This document shows, in pieces, positions 1-8,774 of a stretch of 64,000 nucleotides of DNA. Below the pieces are notes generated by a model that worked only from the letters and a program-made list of their open reading frames with translations, was not told the DNA's origin and ran no database searches. Source of the DNA: Pedobacter cryoconitis (GTDB taxonomy: Bacteria; Bacteroidota; Bacteroidia; Sphingobacteriales; Sphingobacteriaceae); assembly GCF_003259615.1 (NCBI RefSeq), contig NZ_QLLR01000029.1:1-64000 (forward strand), written 5' to 3'. The first letter of the stretch is position 1, and every line of letters starts with the position of its first letter. The translations under genes and the position numbers were made by a program.

Positions 1-345
1 GGCTTATAATTTATCACTTGGTCTTGGAAACATTTTCAAGATATGTACAAGTAAAGAGCAGGCTTTTAAGCCATTAGCATTATGGTACAATCAGGTGGAA
101 GAGTCAGGAATTGAGTCATTTAGGACGGTGTCAAGGTCTATACAGGCACATTATCTATCGATCTTGAACTTCTTTCTCAACAGAAGTACAAATGCCTCTG
201 CTGAATCATTCAATGCTAAAGTTAAAGCATTCAGAGCCACTTCAAGAGGGGTTCGGGACATCAAATTCTTCCTGTTCAGGTTATCGAAAATATATGCTTA
301 AAATTTATCTCCCCCCAAGAATTCCGCTTGATCCAAAAAATTAGC
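1..345 (+). mobile_element. Right end of an insertion sequence
   Basis: The transposase tail stops at 301 and is followed by about 40 bases containing a C-run and the string AAGAATTCCGCTTGATCC (319-336), which probably holds the terminal inverted repeat. The matching left end and target duplication are outside the window, so the exact boundary (given here as about 345) is a guess. Confidence 0.4.
2..301 (+). CDS. ISAon1/ISL3-like transposase, C-terminal fragment (cut by window edge)
   Basis: The frame is open from the window edge to the TAA at 299-301 and gives about 99 residues of a DDE transposase C-terminus. The stretch AESFNAKVKAFRATSRGVRD followed by FFLFRLSKIYA is the hallmark end of ISAon1-like (ISL3-related) transposases common in Bacteroidota. 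The N-terminal part and most of the catalytic domain lie outside the window, so I cannot say whether the element is intact. A GTG at 95 exists but is inside the domain and is not a real start. The element ends shortly before a tRNA gene. Confidence 0.8.
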   Translation, partial: AYNLSLGLGNIFKICTSKEQAFKPLALWYNQVEESGIESFRTVSRSIQAHYLSILNFFLNRSTNASAESFNAKVKAFRATSRGVRDIKFFLFRLSKIYA

Positions 346-359
346 AATATCTTTTAACG

Positions 360-388
360 CAAAAAGCCTCAATTTTCATTGAGGCTTT
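360..388 (-). terminator. Rho-independent terminator after tRNA-Lys
   Basis: Read on the minus strand, AAAGCCTCAAT pairs with ATTGAGGCTTT around a short loop and runs into TTTTTGCG. It lies directly downstream of the tRNA gene, so it is the natural terminator of that transcript. Confidence 0.75.
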
Positions 389-390
389 CG

Positions 391-463
391 TGATCCCGCT
401 GGGATTCGAACCCAGGACCACTACATTAAAAGTGTAATGCTCTACCAGCTGAGCTACGGAATC
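391..463 (-). tRNA. tRNA-Lys (anticodon TTT)
   Basis: The minus strand folds as a complete 73-nt cloverleaf. The acceptor GATTCCG pairs with CGGGATC (one G-T pair) with discriminator A. The D-arm is GCTC/GAGC. The anticodon loop CTTTTAA carries TTT, closed by TTACA/TGTAG. The T-arm is CTGGG/CCCAG with loop TTCGAAT. CCA is not encoded. The anticodon reads AAA/AAG, hence lysine. An IS end lies about 50 bp downstream. Confidence 0.95.
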
Positions 464-628
464 ATCATTCTTTTCAGAACAATACTTTAAGCGTTTCCGT
501 TTAAAGTGATGCAAATATAGGAGTAGGATACGTATAGTGCAAATAAATATTGCCCTTATCTTATAGTAGCCTGATTCTAAGCCTGATTAATTGCATTTAA
601 CGTTAAAAAACTGTTAAATTAACCTAAT

Positions 629-660
629 AAAGGAGGTTTATACAGTCATAAACCTCCTTT
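629..660 (-). terminator. Hairpin downstream of the OPT transporter
   Basis: A perfect 12-bp inverted repeat, AAAGGAGGTTTA (629-640) and TAAACCTCCTTT (649-660), with an 8-nt loop lies 9 bp past the stop codon of the minus-strand transporter gene. The following T tract is weak, so termination is likely but not certain. Confidence 0.65.
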
Positions 661-668
661 ATGAATAT

Positions 669-2735
669 CTATTTTATGATGTCTTCAGCTTCATTTTTCT
701 TTTTTGAGATATTATACAAAACAAATCCCATGAAAAGGAAAATCAATACACCCAGCAATTCATAACCACCAGCACCAAACCAGCGGGTAAACAATGGCTG
801 AACATCTACTTTGCTCAGGTTACTTCGTACAGATGGGATAACCATCAAAATTGCGACGACAACTCCTGCCAGTGCACCACCAGCAACCAGTCCCGTTGCA
901 AAGAGATTTCCAGGGCCCAATTCCTCTTCCTCCGGAGTTTTTACTTTTTTACGTTCTTTCCAGTCTACAATTCCTTTGATCGCACCACCCACAAAAATCG
1001 GAAGGGTAGTAGCTAAAGGTAAATAAGCTCCTACAGCAAACGATAAAGCGTTGATACCGCATAACTCTATAGTAATAGCAATAAACACACCAACCAATAC
1101 ATATTGCCAATCCAGGTTAAAAGAAAGCATACCTTTAATTAAGGTTGCCATCAGTGTAGCCTGAGGAGCAGAATATAATTCAGTACCAATCGCATGTTTA
1201 ATACCTTGTGCAAGCATTTCAGGAGTAGGCGTATCCAGAATGCGAACTGTTAGTCCAATCACGATAGAAGATACGATTACACCTATAAATAAGGCGATCT
1301 GCTGGTATCTTGGTGTTGCACCAATGATGTAACCCGTTTTAAGATCCTGGGACGTTGCGCCTGCATTAGCTGCTGCTATACAAATCATACCACCCACAAC
1401 CAGTGCCATCGGTTCGTAGACCTTACCAGTCCATCCAACTGCGATGAAGACAAGACAGGTTCCCATGATGGTTGCGATAGTCATTCCCGAAATAGGGTTG
1501 TTACTCGAACCTATTAAACCAACAATACGGCTGGATACAGTCACGAAAAATGCACCAAACATTACAACCAGTACGCCAATCAGTAAATTGCTTAAAATTC
1601 CGTTACTTGGGATCTGTGGTAGTACAGCAACAAGAATAATCAATGCTAAACTTCCTACACCAACAACTTTCAGCGAAAGATCGCGGTCTGTTCTTTTAGT
1701 ATCTGCTACTGTTTTTCCGTCCTTGATAGAACCTAAACTATCTTTGAATGAAGATATGATTGTAGGGATTGTCTTTAATAAAGTGATAAACCCTCCGGCA
1801 GCTACTGCTCCTGCACCGATCTGTTTCACATAGGCCTGATAAATTGCCAATGGATAATCTGAGAATGTTTGTGTTGCAGGATTCCATCCTACAGAACCAC
1901 CTGCTTTAGTAATATCAGCAAGTAATCCAAGCTTTACCAATTGATGAGCTGCTAATGCAGGATCAATTAAAGTCGCTAATAATGGAATAAGTCCGAGCCA
2001 TGCCAGCACACCACCCGCAACCAGTACTCCGGCAATTTTTGGCCCGATAATATAACCAACACCCATATACTCCGGGGTAATCTCTCCGCTAACCTGCGCA
2101 GAAGGCAGAAATTTATTAGCTTGTGTAGTTACCCAGGTCGGTGCTTCGGAAATCACATGGAAAACTTTCTGCATCAACGCGTAAATCATTGCGAAACCTA
2201 AACCCCAAAAAGCTGTCCTTGCAAATGATCCGCCTCTTTCTCCGGCTTTCAGGACTGATGCACAGGCTGTTCCTTCAGGATATGGCAGTGTGTCGTGCTC
2301 TTTGACAATTAATGATCTTCTGAGCGGAATCATCATCATAGTCCCTAAAACACCCCCAAGAATGGCGAGAATCAGAATAGTCATGTAGTTAAAAAATGCT
2401 TCTCCTGAGCTCTGTCCACCAATATCTGTGCTCAGAAATAGAAACCCCGGAAGGGTAAATACAACTCCGGCAGCTATAGATTCACCAGCAGATCCCGTAG
2501 TTTGAATAATGTTATTTTCCAGGATGGTGGTCTTGAAAAACTTTTTGCCCAGTGTGATAGCCAGTACAGCTATGGGTATTGATGCTGAAACAGTTAATCC
2601 TGCTTTTAAAGCGAGATAAACGGTGGCGGCACCAAATATGATCCCGGCAATACATCCCAGTAAAATGGACTTGATTGTAAATTCTGCTACATTACTTTCT
2701 GCAGGTATGAAAGGCTTAAATTCTTCTTTATTCAT
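669..2735 (-). CDS. OPT family oligopeptide transporter
   Basis: This 688-residue inner-membrane protein has about 15 hydrophobic segments. It shows the family's N-terminal signature, with a gate region near SAGESIAAGVVFTLPGFLF and a conserved DTLPYPEGTACASVL stretch. The OPT/YSL superfamily imports oligopeptides or metal chelates with protons; bacterial members are mostly annotated as peptide transporters, and the true substrate here is unknown. The first in-frame ATG (2792) would add 19 basic and polar residues. I chose the ATG at 2735, giving MNKEEFKPFIPAES, because it matches the usual start in relatives. The gene stands alone, ended by a hairpin. A cluster of GTGTTTTA boxes lies about 75-100 bp upstream. 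Confidence 0.9.
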   Translation of the reverse strand: MNKEEFKPFIPAESNVAEFTIKSILLGCIAGIIFGAATVYLALKAGLTVSASIPIAVLAITLGKKFFKTTILENNIIQTTGSAGESIAAGVVFTLPGFLFLSTDIGGQSSGEAFFNYMTILILAILGGVLGTMMMIPLRRSLIVKEHDTLPYPEGTACASVLKAGERGGSFARTAFWGLGFAMIYALMQKVFHVISEAPTWVTTQANKFLPSAQVSGEITPEYMGVGYIIGPKIAGVLVAGGVLAWLGLIPLLATLIDPALAAHQLVKLGLLADITKAGGSVGWNPATQTFSDYPLAIYQAYVKQIGAGAVAAGGFITLLKTIPTIISSFKDSLGSIKDGKTVADTKRTDRDLSLKVVGVGSLALIILVAVLPQIPSNGILSNLLIGVLVVMFGAFFVTVSSRIVGLIGSSNNPISGMTIATIMGTCLVFIAVGWTGKVYEPMALVVGGMICIAAANAGATSQDLKTGYIIGATPRYQQIALFIGVIVSSIVIGLTVRILDTPTPEMLAQGIKHAIGTELYSAPQATLMATLIKGMLSFNLDWQYVLVGVFIAITIELCGINALSFAVGAYLPLATTLPIFVGGAIKGIVDWKERKKVKTPEEEELGPGNLFATGLVAGGALAGVVVAILMVIPSVRSNLSKVDVQPLFTRWFGAGGYELLGVLIFLFMGFVLYNISKKKNEAEDIIK

Positions 2736-2803
2736 TATAAAAAAATATGGTTTAAAGTTATCTTTTTTTGCCCACCTAACAAGCCTAAACATGAATAAAC
2801 CAT

Positions 2804-2838
2804 GTGTTTTAGTGTTTTAATGAGTGTATTTAAAACAC
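2804..2838. promoter_or_regulatory. Candidate operator: three GTGTTTTA boxes upstream of the OPT gene
   Basis: GTGTTTTA occurs twice in direct tandem (2804-2811 and 2812-2819) and once inverted as TAAAACAC (2831-2838). The inner pair forms a 9-bp inverted repeat, GTGTTTTAA/TTAAAACAC, with a 9-bp gap. It lies in the 244-bp space between the divergent OPT and secreted-protein genes. The layout resembles a regulator binding site, but no regulator is adjacent. Confidence 0.35.
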
Positions 2839-2979
2839 AATGGCAAGTCATGTAACTGAATGCACAACCTCTGAAATAGGACTGGCAGCCTGTAAAAAAG
2901 TCGAAATAATTAACCATTAGTTCAACAGAAAGTTATAAGTTGCGTGTCCGAAAAAGTGTAAGTTATTTAAATATCGACA

Positions 2980-3678
2980 ATGAATCACCGCAAAATCCTT
3001 CTGTTATCCTTTTTAATTTTCAGTACTGTATTGATTACTAATGCACAAAGCAAAGTCGTGTTTGAGGAAACATTCAGAAAAAATAAGCTTGAGAAAAATT
3101 GGCTGACCGTAAATGGGAACTGGGAAGTTAAAGATCATATCATTCATGGAAGCAGGGATGCCAACTGGGCTATTCTGCTTTGTAACAAATCAGTGCCGGA
3201 GAACTATATTCTTACATTTTCATCCTTAGTGGAGCCTGAATCTAATCTGTTTGAGGTCATACTCAATTTAAATGGTGCTAAATTCCTGGGAATCCTGCTC
3301 AACCAGTTAGAAAACAGGGTTGCAATTGAAGATCGCTCCTTATTGCTTAATCTGGATCAAAGGGGAAGTTTTATCCAAAGTACAGGACATATCGGTACCA
3401 TGCCAAAAGTAGACAGACCAAAGCAGGATACCTGGCAAAACTGGAAAATACAAAGGGCAGGCAATCAGTTTTTTATATGGATCAATGATGAAGAAGTAAT
3501 TTCTTTTACAGACACCAAAAACTTTGTTAAAACCAAAGGTCAGTTTGGTTTTGCAGTGAGCGGCAAGGCATTCATTAAAGAAGTAAAGCTCTTAAAAACA
3601 AAAGGAGAAGACGCACTTCCGCCACAAAATTTCAAGGGTAAACCACCCGTAAAAAAAATCCCTTTTCATTTTGAATAA
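2980..3678 (+). CDS. Secreted LamG/DUF1080-like protein of unknown function
   Basis: This 232-residue protein starts with a signal peptide (residues 1-22, cleavage after NA before QS). The rest has the alternating beta-strand pattern of concanavalin-A-like/DUF1080 jelly-roll domains: an opening EETFRKNKLEKNWLTVNGNW, mid-domain WQNWKIQRAGNQFFIWINDE and a closing strand near IKEVKLLKT. Such folds usually bind or act on sugars, but no catalytic residues can be assigned. It is the first of three co-oriented exported proteins (gaps of 23 and 40 bp), so co-transcription is likely. Confidence 0.75.
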   Translation: MNHRKILLLSFLIFSTVLITNAQSKVVFEETFRKNKLEKNWLTVNGNWEVKDHIIHGSRDANWAILLCNKSVPENYILTFSSLVEPESNLFEVILNLNGAKFLGILLNQLENRVAIEDRSLLLNLDQRGSFIQSTGHIGTMPKVDRPKQDTWQNWKIQRAGNQFFIWINDEEVISFTDTKNFVKTKGQFGFAVSGKAFIKEVKLLKTKGEDALPPQNFKGKPPVKKIPFHFE

Positions 3679-3701
3679 TTAATTTAGCTAAATAACTCTT
3701 T

Positions 3702-4580
3702 ATGTCTGTTGTGAAAATATCATTGTTTCTTGTTTTGCTTTCCTGTGGCCTTAATGCCGGTTCGCAGGTAAAATCAGCCTATAATTGGAAAGGGAGTGTA
3801 CTTCCTTTGTATGAAAAACCAGCTGCTGGTAGCCGTGTACTGGTCAAAATTCCTAAAGGAGCCAGATTACAGCAAAATGTTAGTCAGGCAGGATTGCCAG
3901 CCTTCAATATCATATTAAGCTACTATGGCGTTACGGAATTACCTGGAAAAGAAGAACTGAACAGAAGTGGTGGTACATGGTATAGTATGCCTGGAACCTG
4001 GACTAAAGTAAAATATCAGGATAAAACCGGATACGTGCCGCAGCTGTTCTTATCTTGTATACCCGATTTGCAGGTAGCTAAAAACAGTAAAGATGATTTT
4101 GAAGAATTAACAACTGGTTATCTGACCAGGTTGTTTGGTACTCCGGTTTCCAGGAGTAAAAAGGAGTTGCCAAAAGGAAGCAAAGACGAGATTAATTATC
4201 AAAAGACTTACCGGTTTAAGAATGGTAATTACCAGATTTCAGCGTATCAGTATTTTGAGAAAGATGGGCCGGGAGGTGAAACACACACACTCTTTTTAAA
4301 AGGTTTAAAGAAGCATGAAGCTATATTGCTATTGTTAAAGCTGACTTCATATAATGATGCAATCGATATTGATTTCCATGATGTTAAGAAAAGGGTAGTG
4401 ACTAATAGTTTATATGATAAATTCTGCTGGTGGTATAATAAAGATTTGGATAAGGATACGATGAAAGAGCGGAATATTGATACAGAATTCTTTTTTTATC
4501 AGGAGGGTGGTTCAACAAGTATAACGCTGAAAGAAACAAAAGAGGGAGTTATTATTACCTATAGTTTCGGGGGCTGTTAA
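3702..4580 (+). CDS. Exported protein with SH3-like N-terminal region, function unknown
   Basis: The protein has 292 residues. A hydrophobic leader spans residues 1-20; the string LLSCG could be a weak lipobox with Cys15. Residues 25-120 read like a bacterial SH3 fold: an LPLYEKPAAGSRVLVKIPKG opening, then WTKVKYQDKTGYVPQLFLS. The C-terminal half is unrecognised, with mixed alpha/beta character. Bacterial SH3 domains often bind cell-wall peptides, but that role is only inferred. It lies between two other exported unknowns on the same strand. Confidence 0.7.
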   Translation: MSVVKISLFLVLLSCGLNAGSQVKSAYNWKGSVLPLYEKPAAGSRVLVKIPKGARLQQNVSQAGLPAFNIILSYYGVTELPGKEELNRSGGTWYSMPGTWTKVKYQDKTGYVPQLFLSCIPDLQVAKNSKDDFEELTTGYLTRLFGTPVSRSKKELPKGSKDEINYQKTYRFKNGNYQISAYQYFEKDGPGGETHTLFLKGLKKHEAILLLLKLTSYNDAIDIDFHDVKKRVVTNSLYDKFCWWYNKDLDKDTMKERNIDTEFFFYQEGGSTSITLKETKEGVIITYSFGGC

Positions 4581-4620
4581 ATTCAACAATAATCGATTAA
4601 AATTATTATAATTACTCCTG

Positions 4621-5904
4621 ATGAATAAGTATTTAGCGTTTTCAATTATTGCTTTTATATTGACTGGATGTTCAGGTGAGCAAACTGACAAATTATTATT
4701 AGAGAAAGATCGCCTTGGATTAGTGAAGAGCCTGACATCGGATAAAATCATATTTTGGAAATTCGCCAAACTTGGTGTACGTGCATCTGCTATAAAGGAC
4801 ACAATGATGCCTGAATATCGCGATCACGCTAAAGAGTTACGGGCAGTATCGGGGATTATTGATAAAATGGGTACTGGGAAAAACAATATCTCTGTGGTCG
4901 ATGCAGCGCTATTGTATCGGGATTATAGTAAAATTAAGAGTTTCGTAATCAAGACTGATGAAGATATTTTCCCTCCATTATTAGATGGAATACAACCAAA
5001 AACAGTTCCTGTTCACCGTTCTGAAGCTGATAAAATTGTATTACAAAACGGAGAACATGCTATTTTGAGTATGCTGGCGCTGGCAGCGAAAGATTTAGGT
5101 ATGGAAATCTCTCTTTATGAATGCAGTAAGACACAACCGGATAAATTACCTGATAGTGAAATAAAGACCCTGCTTCAATTTGTGCGGGGCTTACTATTTT
5201 TTACCAACAAGTTTTATTATTTATCGGAGGATGAGATTGGTAATAATATCAAATGGCTTGACAAGCAGCAAAAGGTTGATCTGCCTTATACGCGGGCATT
5301 TTTCAAGTGGGGTAGATTTAACAATGAGCAGACACACGTTGCTTTTCATGGTTTAAATCATGTTTTCAGAGGTCTGGATCGTTTAATGATGAAGCGTGAT
5401 ATTGATGAAACAAGAGCGTTGGACGACTTTGAGGTTTTCCTGGCCGATGCACATCAATTAGGCATTCAAAATGAGACGGTATGGAGTATAGAGAGTTTTG
5501 TATATATCAAAAGAGGTAAAAATGAGCAGGCCATAGCCTCCCTGAATAAGTTAAAGACAAGTCCTTTACTGAGCGATAGTGAGCGTGGGTCTATACAGGA
5601 ATCTATTGAATACTTGAATAAAAAGGAGCCTGATGCAAAACTTAATGGTGTTTATGACAAATTCTTTATTGGTAAAATAGCAACCCGGCAAATGCTGGTT
5701 GTTTTGGCTAAAATTGATTGGAGAACGTTTCTGAAAGAACATAACATCGTGCAAACTGATAAAATGTTTGATACTATAGACCGGTTTGAAGTAGTCAATG
5801 CCGAGTTGCAAAAGATGAGTGATCCCAAATCCATTATCCAAAAAGGCAATGAGTTGAAAGATAAAAGTAAGAAATTGCTGAACAATATCCCTGACTTATT
5901 TTAG
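4621..5904 (+). CDS. Lipoprotein of unknown function
   Basis: The protein has 427 residues. A type II signal peptide ends in the lipobox LTGC (Cys17), so the product should be membrane-anchored. The body is mostly alpha-helical and soluble with no family signature I recognise. A possible helical-repeat tract is near residues 290-330 (RGKNEQAIASLNKLKTSPLL). It is the third gene of the exported cluster at 2980-5904. The following gene belongs to a different, separately regulated unit. Confidence 0.7.
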   Translation: MNKYLAFSIIAFILTGCSGEQTDKLLLEKDRLGLVKSLTSDKIIFWKFAKLGVRASAIKDTMMPEYRDHAKELRAVSGIIDKMGTGKNNISVVDAALLYRDYSKIKSFVIKTDEDIFPPLLDGIQPKTVPVHRSEADKIVLQNGEHAILSMLALAAKDLGMEISLYECSKTQPDKLPDSEIKTLLQFVRGLLFFTNKFYYLSEDEIGNNIKWLDKQQKVDLPYTRAFFKWGRFNNEQTHVAFHGLNHVFRGLDRLMMKRDIDETRALDDFEVFLADAHQLGIQNETVWSIESFVYIKRGKNEQAIASLNKLKTSPLLSDSERGSIQESIEYLNKKEPDAKLNGVYDKFFIGKIATRQMLVVLAKIDWRTFLKEHNIVQTDKMFDTIDRFEVVNAELQKMSDPKSIIQKGNELKDKSKKLLNNIPDLF

Positions 5905-5963
5905 TAAATAGTGGTTATTGAGCTTTAAATAGGCATCGTAGCAGTTATTTTATATTACATCTT

Positions 5964-5987
5964 GTAAGTAAACGTTTATTTACTTAC
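5964..5987. promoter_or_regulatory. Perfect palindrome, candidate TetR-family operator
   Basis: GTAAGTAAA (5964-5972) and TTTACTTAC (5979-5987) are perfect 9-bp inverted arms around a 6-bp centre CGTTTA, 49 bp upstream of the regulator's ATG. Size and position fit an autoregulatory operator for the adjacent TetR-family gene. Confidence 0.6.
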
Positions 5988-6036
5988 GTTTGTCTTATGA
6001 TTTATCCTTTTCTACAGCAGAAGGAAATCTTTGACT

Positions 6037-6633
6037 ATGAGGCCGAAAAATTTAGAAAAGGAAGAAGCAATCCGTAACATAGCTTTGCAGATAATTGCAG
6101 AGGAGGGATTGGAGAATTTGAGTATGCAGAAATTAGCTAAAGCGGCTAATGTATCTCCTCGTACCATCTATATAAAATATGAGAATAAGGAAGATTTTCT
6201 GATTACGCTTTTTATTGAAGATGTATTAGGAGCTTATGAAAAAGCAGTATTGGAAAATTTTAATCCGGAGGCAGATTTTGCACAAGGGGTTAAAAAGATA
6301 TGGCTGAATACTTTTCGCTATTTAAAAGAGAACAGGAACTCCTTTGCCTTACTTCAATATGGTAAGTCCTCGCCATTGCTGAATAAAGCCTTCCAACGGG
6401 AAAATATTAAACAAGGACATTTCTTTGCACCTATCCACCATTTTCTGAGATTAAACGTATCAAAAGATATAATCAGAGATTTCCCGCATGATGTACACCG
6501 GGCAATGCTATTTTCCCCGCTTTTAGACCTGGTTAATGAATATTTTGACTATAAAGAGAGGCCGGAACAAATTATTACAGAGCAGATAATTCTGGAATGT
6601 TGTGAGGCTGTGATTAAAGGAATGCTTAAATAA
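6037..6633 (+). CDS. TetR/AcrR family transcriptional regulator
   Basis: This 198-residue protein has the standard TetR length. The N-terminal helix-turn-helix covers about residues 8-55, with LSMQKLAKAANVSPRTIYIK as the recognition core, followed by an all-helical ligand domain. The frame can be extended to a TTG at 6031, but the ATG at 6037 is preceded by AAGGA at 6021 and is preferred. It lies 7 bp before the flavin monooxygenase gene, so the two form one operon. A perfect palindrome upstream is the likely autoregulatory site. The inducer is unknown; the neighbour suggests an aromatic or antibiotic-like compound. Confidence 0.9.
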   Translation: MRPKNLEKEEAIRNIALQIIAEEGLENLSMQKLAKAANVSPRTIYIKYENKEDFLITLFIEDVLGAYEKAVLENFNPEADFAQGVKKIWLNTFRYLKENRNSFALLQYGKSSPLLNKAFQRENIKQGHFFAPIHHFLRLNVSKDIIRDFPHDVHRAMLFSPLLDLVNEYFDYKERPEQIITEQIILECCEAVIKGMLK

Positions 6634-6640
6634 ATAGATT

Positions 6641-7795
6641 ATGAATACGATTGAAAACAAACAAATTGCAATAGTAGGAGGAGGTCCTGGCGGATTAACA
6701 TTAGCCAGGATTTTGCAAAACAGAGGTGCGGCAGTGAAAGTCTACGAACGGGATGCTGATAAAGATGCAAGAGCGAAAGGAGCCACTTTAGATTTACATT
6801 ATGAATCTGGTTTAAAGGCTATTAATGAAGCCGGTCTAATGGAAGAGTTTAAGGCTAATTACCGTCCAGGTGCAGATAAGTTACGGGTAACAGATCAACA
6901 TGCCAATATTATATTTGACGACCAGGGAAATAGAGAAGCAACCGGAGCACCAGAAACATTCCGTCCTGAAATTGACCGTGGACCTTTACAACAAATTTTA
7001 CTGGACTCCTTAGCACCGGAAACCGTAGTATGGGGCAACCATTTTATTTCGCTTTCTCCAAAGGGTGAGGGTTGGAACCTGGAATTTCAAAATGGCAATT
7101 CTGTCTACGCAGACCTGGTAATTGCTGCCGATGGTGCAAATTCGAAAATCCGGCCTTATATGACACCTGTAAAAGCCGTATACTCTGGCGTTACAGTCGT
7201 AGAAGGAGCGGTATATAATAGTGAATTGGCGTGCCCTGAAATACATCGGCTGTTAAATGGTGGAAAGATATTTGCGATGGGAAATGAAAAGTCTCTGATT
7301 GTCAGTTCTAAGGGGGATGGAAGCCTGGTGTTCTATACAGGCTGTAATATACAGGAGCAGTGGAGCCGGGAATCTGGGGTTGATTATTCTGATAAATATC
7401 AGGTAATTGATTGGTTTAAAAAGGAATATGAAGGCTGGGATAAAGTATGGCTTGAATTGTTTGAAAATGCAAGCTCAGGTTTTATACCCCGTCCTCAGTA
7501 TTATATGCCCCTTGATCAAAATTGGGAAGCACTGCCTAATTTGACTATGTTGGGAGACGCGGCACATTTAATGCCTCCTTATGCGGGTGAGGGCGTAAAT
7601 ATGGCTATGCTTGATGCCCTGGAATTAAGCAATTGCCTGACTAATAGTGATTTTTCTGATCTTAAATCAGCGATTGCTGCCTATGAAGAAAACATGCGGC
7701 TCAGGGCTGTGGAAGTTACTGAAGCTACTTTAGAATCGACCGCTGCTTTACATTCTCCGGATGCTATTTCTTATTTGATTAATATTATTAGTTAA
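6641..7795 (+). CDS. TetX-like FAD-dependent monooxygenase
   Basis: The protein has 384 residues and a class A flavoprotein hydroxylase layout: the FAD dinucleotide site GGGPGG at 13-18, and the GD motif G305-D306 in LGDAAHLMPPYAGEGVN. It is collinear with Tet(X) tetracycline monooxygenase throughout, from the GATLDLHYESGLKAI region to the PEIDRGPLQQILLDSL segment. That segment keeps the arginine (R113) matching the catalytic-region arginine of TetX. Family members hydroxylate aromatic substrates with NADPH and oxygen. Divergence from resistance alleles looks considerable by eye, so activity on tetracyclines is unproven. It is co-transcribed with a TetR regulator. Confidence 0.85.
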   Translation: MNTIENKQIAIVGGGPGGLTLARILQNRGAAVKVYERDADKDARAKGATLDLHYESGLKAINEAGLMEEFKANYRPGADKLRVTDQHANIIFDDQGNREATGAPETFRPEIDRGPLQQILLDSLAPETVVWGNHFISLSPKGEGWNLEFQNGNSVYADLVIAADGANSKIRPYMTPVKAVYSGVTVVEGAVYNSELACPEIHRLLNGGKIFAMGNEKSLIVSSKGDGSLVFYTGCNIQEQWSRESGVDYSDKYQVIDWFKKEYEGWDKVWLELFENASSGFIPRPQYYMPLDQNWEALPNLTMLGDAAHLMPPYAGEGVNMAMLDALELSNCLTNSDFSDLKSAIAAYEENMRLRAVEVTEATLESTAALHSPDAISYLINIIS

Positions 7796-7946
7796 GATAA
7801 ATTTTGTTTTAATTTATGAAGATATTTACTATATTAGAAATCTCTAAAACAGAGAGTCAATAGTTCTGATTTTTAAATAAGTTTCATAAAGCTGTTTCAG
7901 TTGCTTTGACCTTGTTTTCTATTGATAGGCCATTAAATCTGATAGC

Positions 7947-8774
7947 ATGAATAATTTACCGGGACTAGGAATGCTGAAAAGCAGACATAGCCCTTCAAAG
8001 ATTTTTGTATATTTTGCTGTCGGTATCTTTATCTTTTTATCGGGGCTTGCATGGTTGATTTATATGGAAGCAATTGTTCCGGCTGAAGCGCGCAATAGTT
8101 TCAGCTTTTATGGGGTGAAGCACCCGGTGAATTTTTCAGGAAAGCTTGATCAGCTTTATTGGATTATCATTTTAATCATGGTGTTTGCTATTTCTCCATT
8201 GTTGATAGCCATAAATTTAAGCTTTGGAAAAGCATATTACCTGTATGAAAAAGGCATCGTAACAGAAAATGGCGGACAGCTCAAAACTATACTTTTTGAA
8301 GATATTGAAGACTTGGGGTTGTTTAGTTCCGGAAACAGTTTTAATCCCAATAATATTGCTTTTCGTAATAGAAAGGAAGGCCGGTGGGAAATTATGACAG
8401 CCAGAAACAGACACATATTTAAGGCGATAGATTTGATTATAAGCCATCATCAGGTACTCTATACCGCTAAAGTGTTGAAAGAGATACAAATTGGTAATGG
8501 TATAGTTTTTAACTATATAAGTGATAGTATTCCGGGTAAGTCATTTCTAAATTTACCTCCTAAAGAAATTACGGTCTATAAGCATCACCTGGTTATTAAT
8601 GAGGTGCAATTGCGCATCGAAGATGTTAGTCATTTTTCTACAGATAATAACAGGATCAGCCTGTACAGCAAAGAAAATGATATTGCTTTTGATACCTCCC
8701 TGATGGGCTTCTTTAGCAGTAAAAGTTTTATTGCCGTGCTGCACGGGCTGATTAAAACGTCCGGCGCACTATAA
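7947..8774 (+). CDS. Two-helix membrane protein with PH-like region, unknown function
   Basis: The protein has 275 residues. Hydrophobic segments at about 20-40 and 70-92 flank a short extracytoplasmic loop. The remaining part (about 95-275) is cytoplasmic and beta-rich (YYLYEKGIVTENGG, then LFEDIEDLGLF), which resembles PH-like membrane proteins. No catalytic motif is visible. The gene overlaps the converging permease gene by 6 bp at its 3' end. Confidence 0.65.
   Translation: MNNLPGLGMLKSRHSPSKIFVYFAVGIFIFLSGLAWLIYMEAIVPAEARNSFSFYGVKHPVNFSGKLDQLYWIIILIMVFAISPLLIAINLSFGKAYYLYEKGIVTENGGQLKTILFEDIEDLGLFSSGNSFNPNNIAFRNRKEGRWEIMTARNRHIFKAIDLIISHHQVLYTAKVLKEIQIGNGIVFNYISDSIPGKSFLNLPPKEITVYKHHLVINEVQLRIEDVSHFSTDNNRISLYSKENDIAFDTSLMGFFSSKSFIAVLHGLIKTSGAL

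Noticed and set aside
95-301. GTG start at 95 as a separate 68-residue gene
   Set aside because: The frame is open to the window edge and its sequence is the transposase domain, so the GTG is internal to a truncated gene.
1444-1833. 129-codon open frame opposite the OPT gene
   Set aside because: It is the antisense shadow of transmembrane-helix codons of the OPT transporter, with no start signal or recognisable protein.
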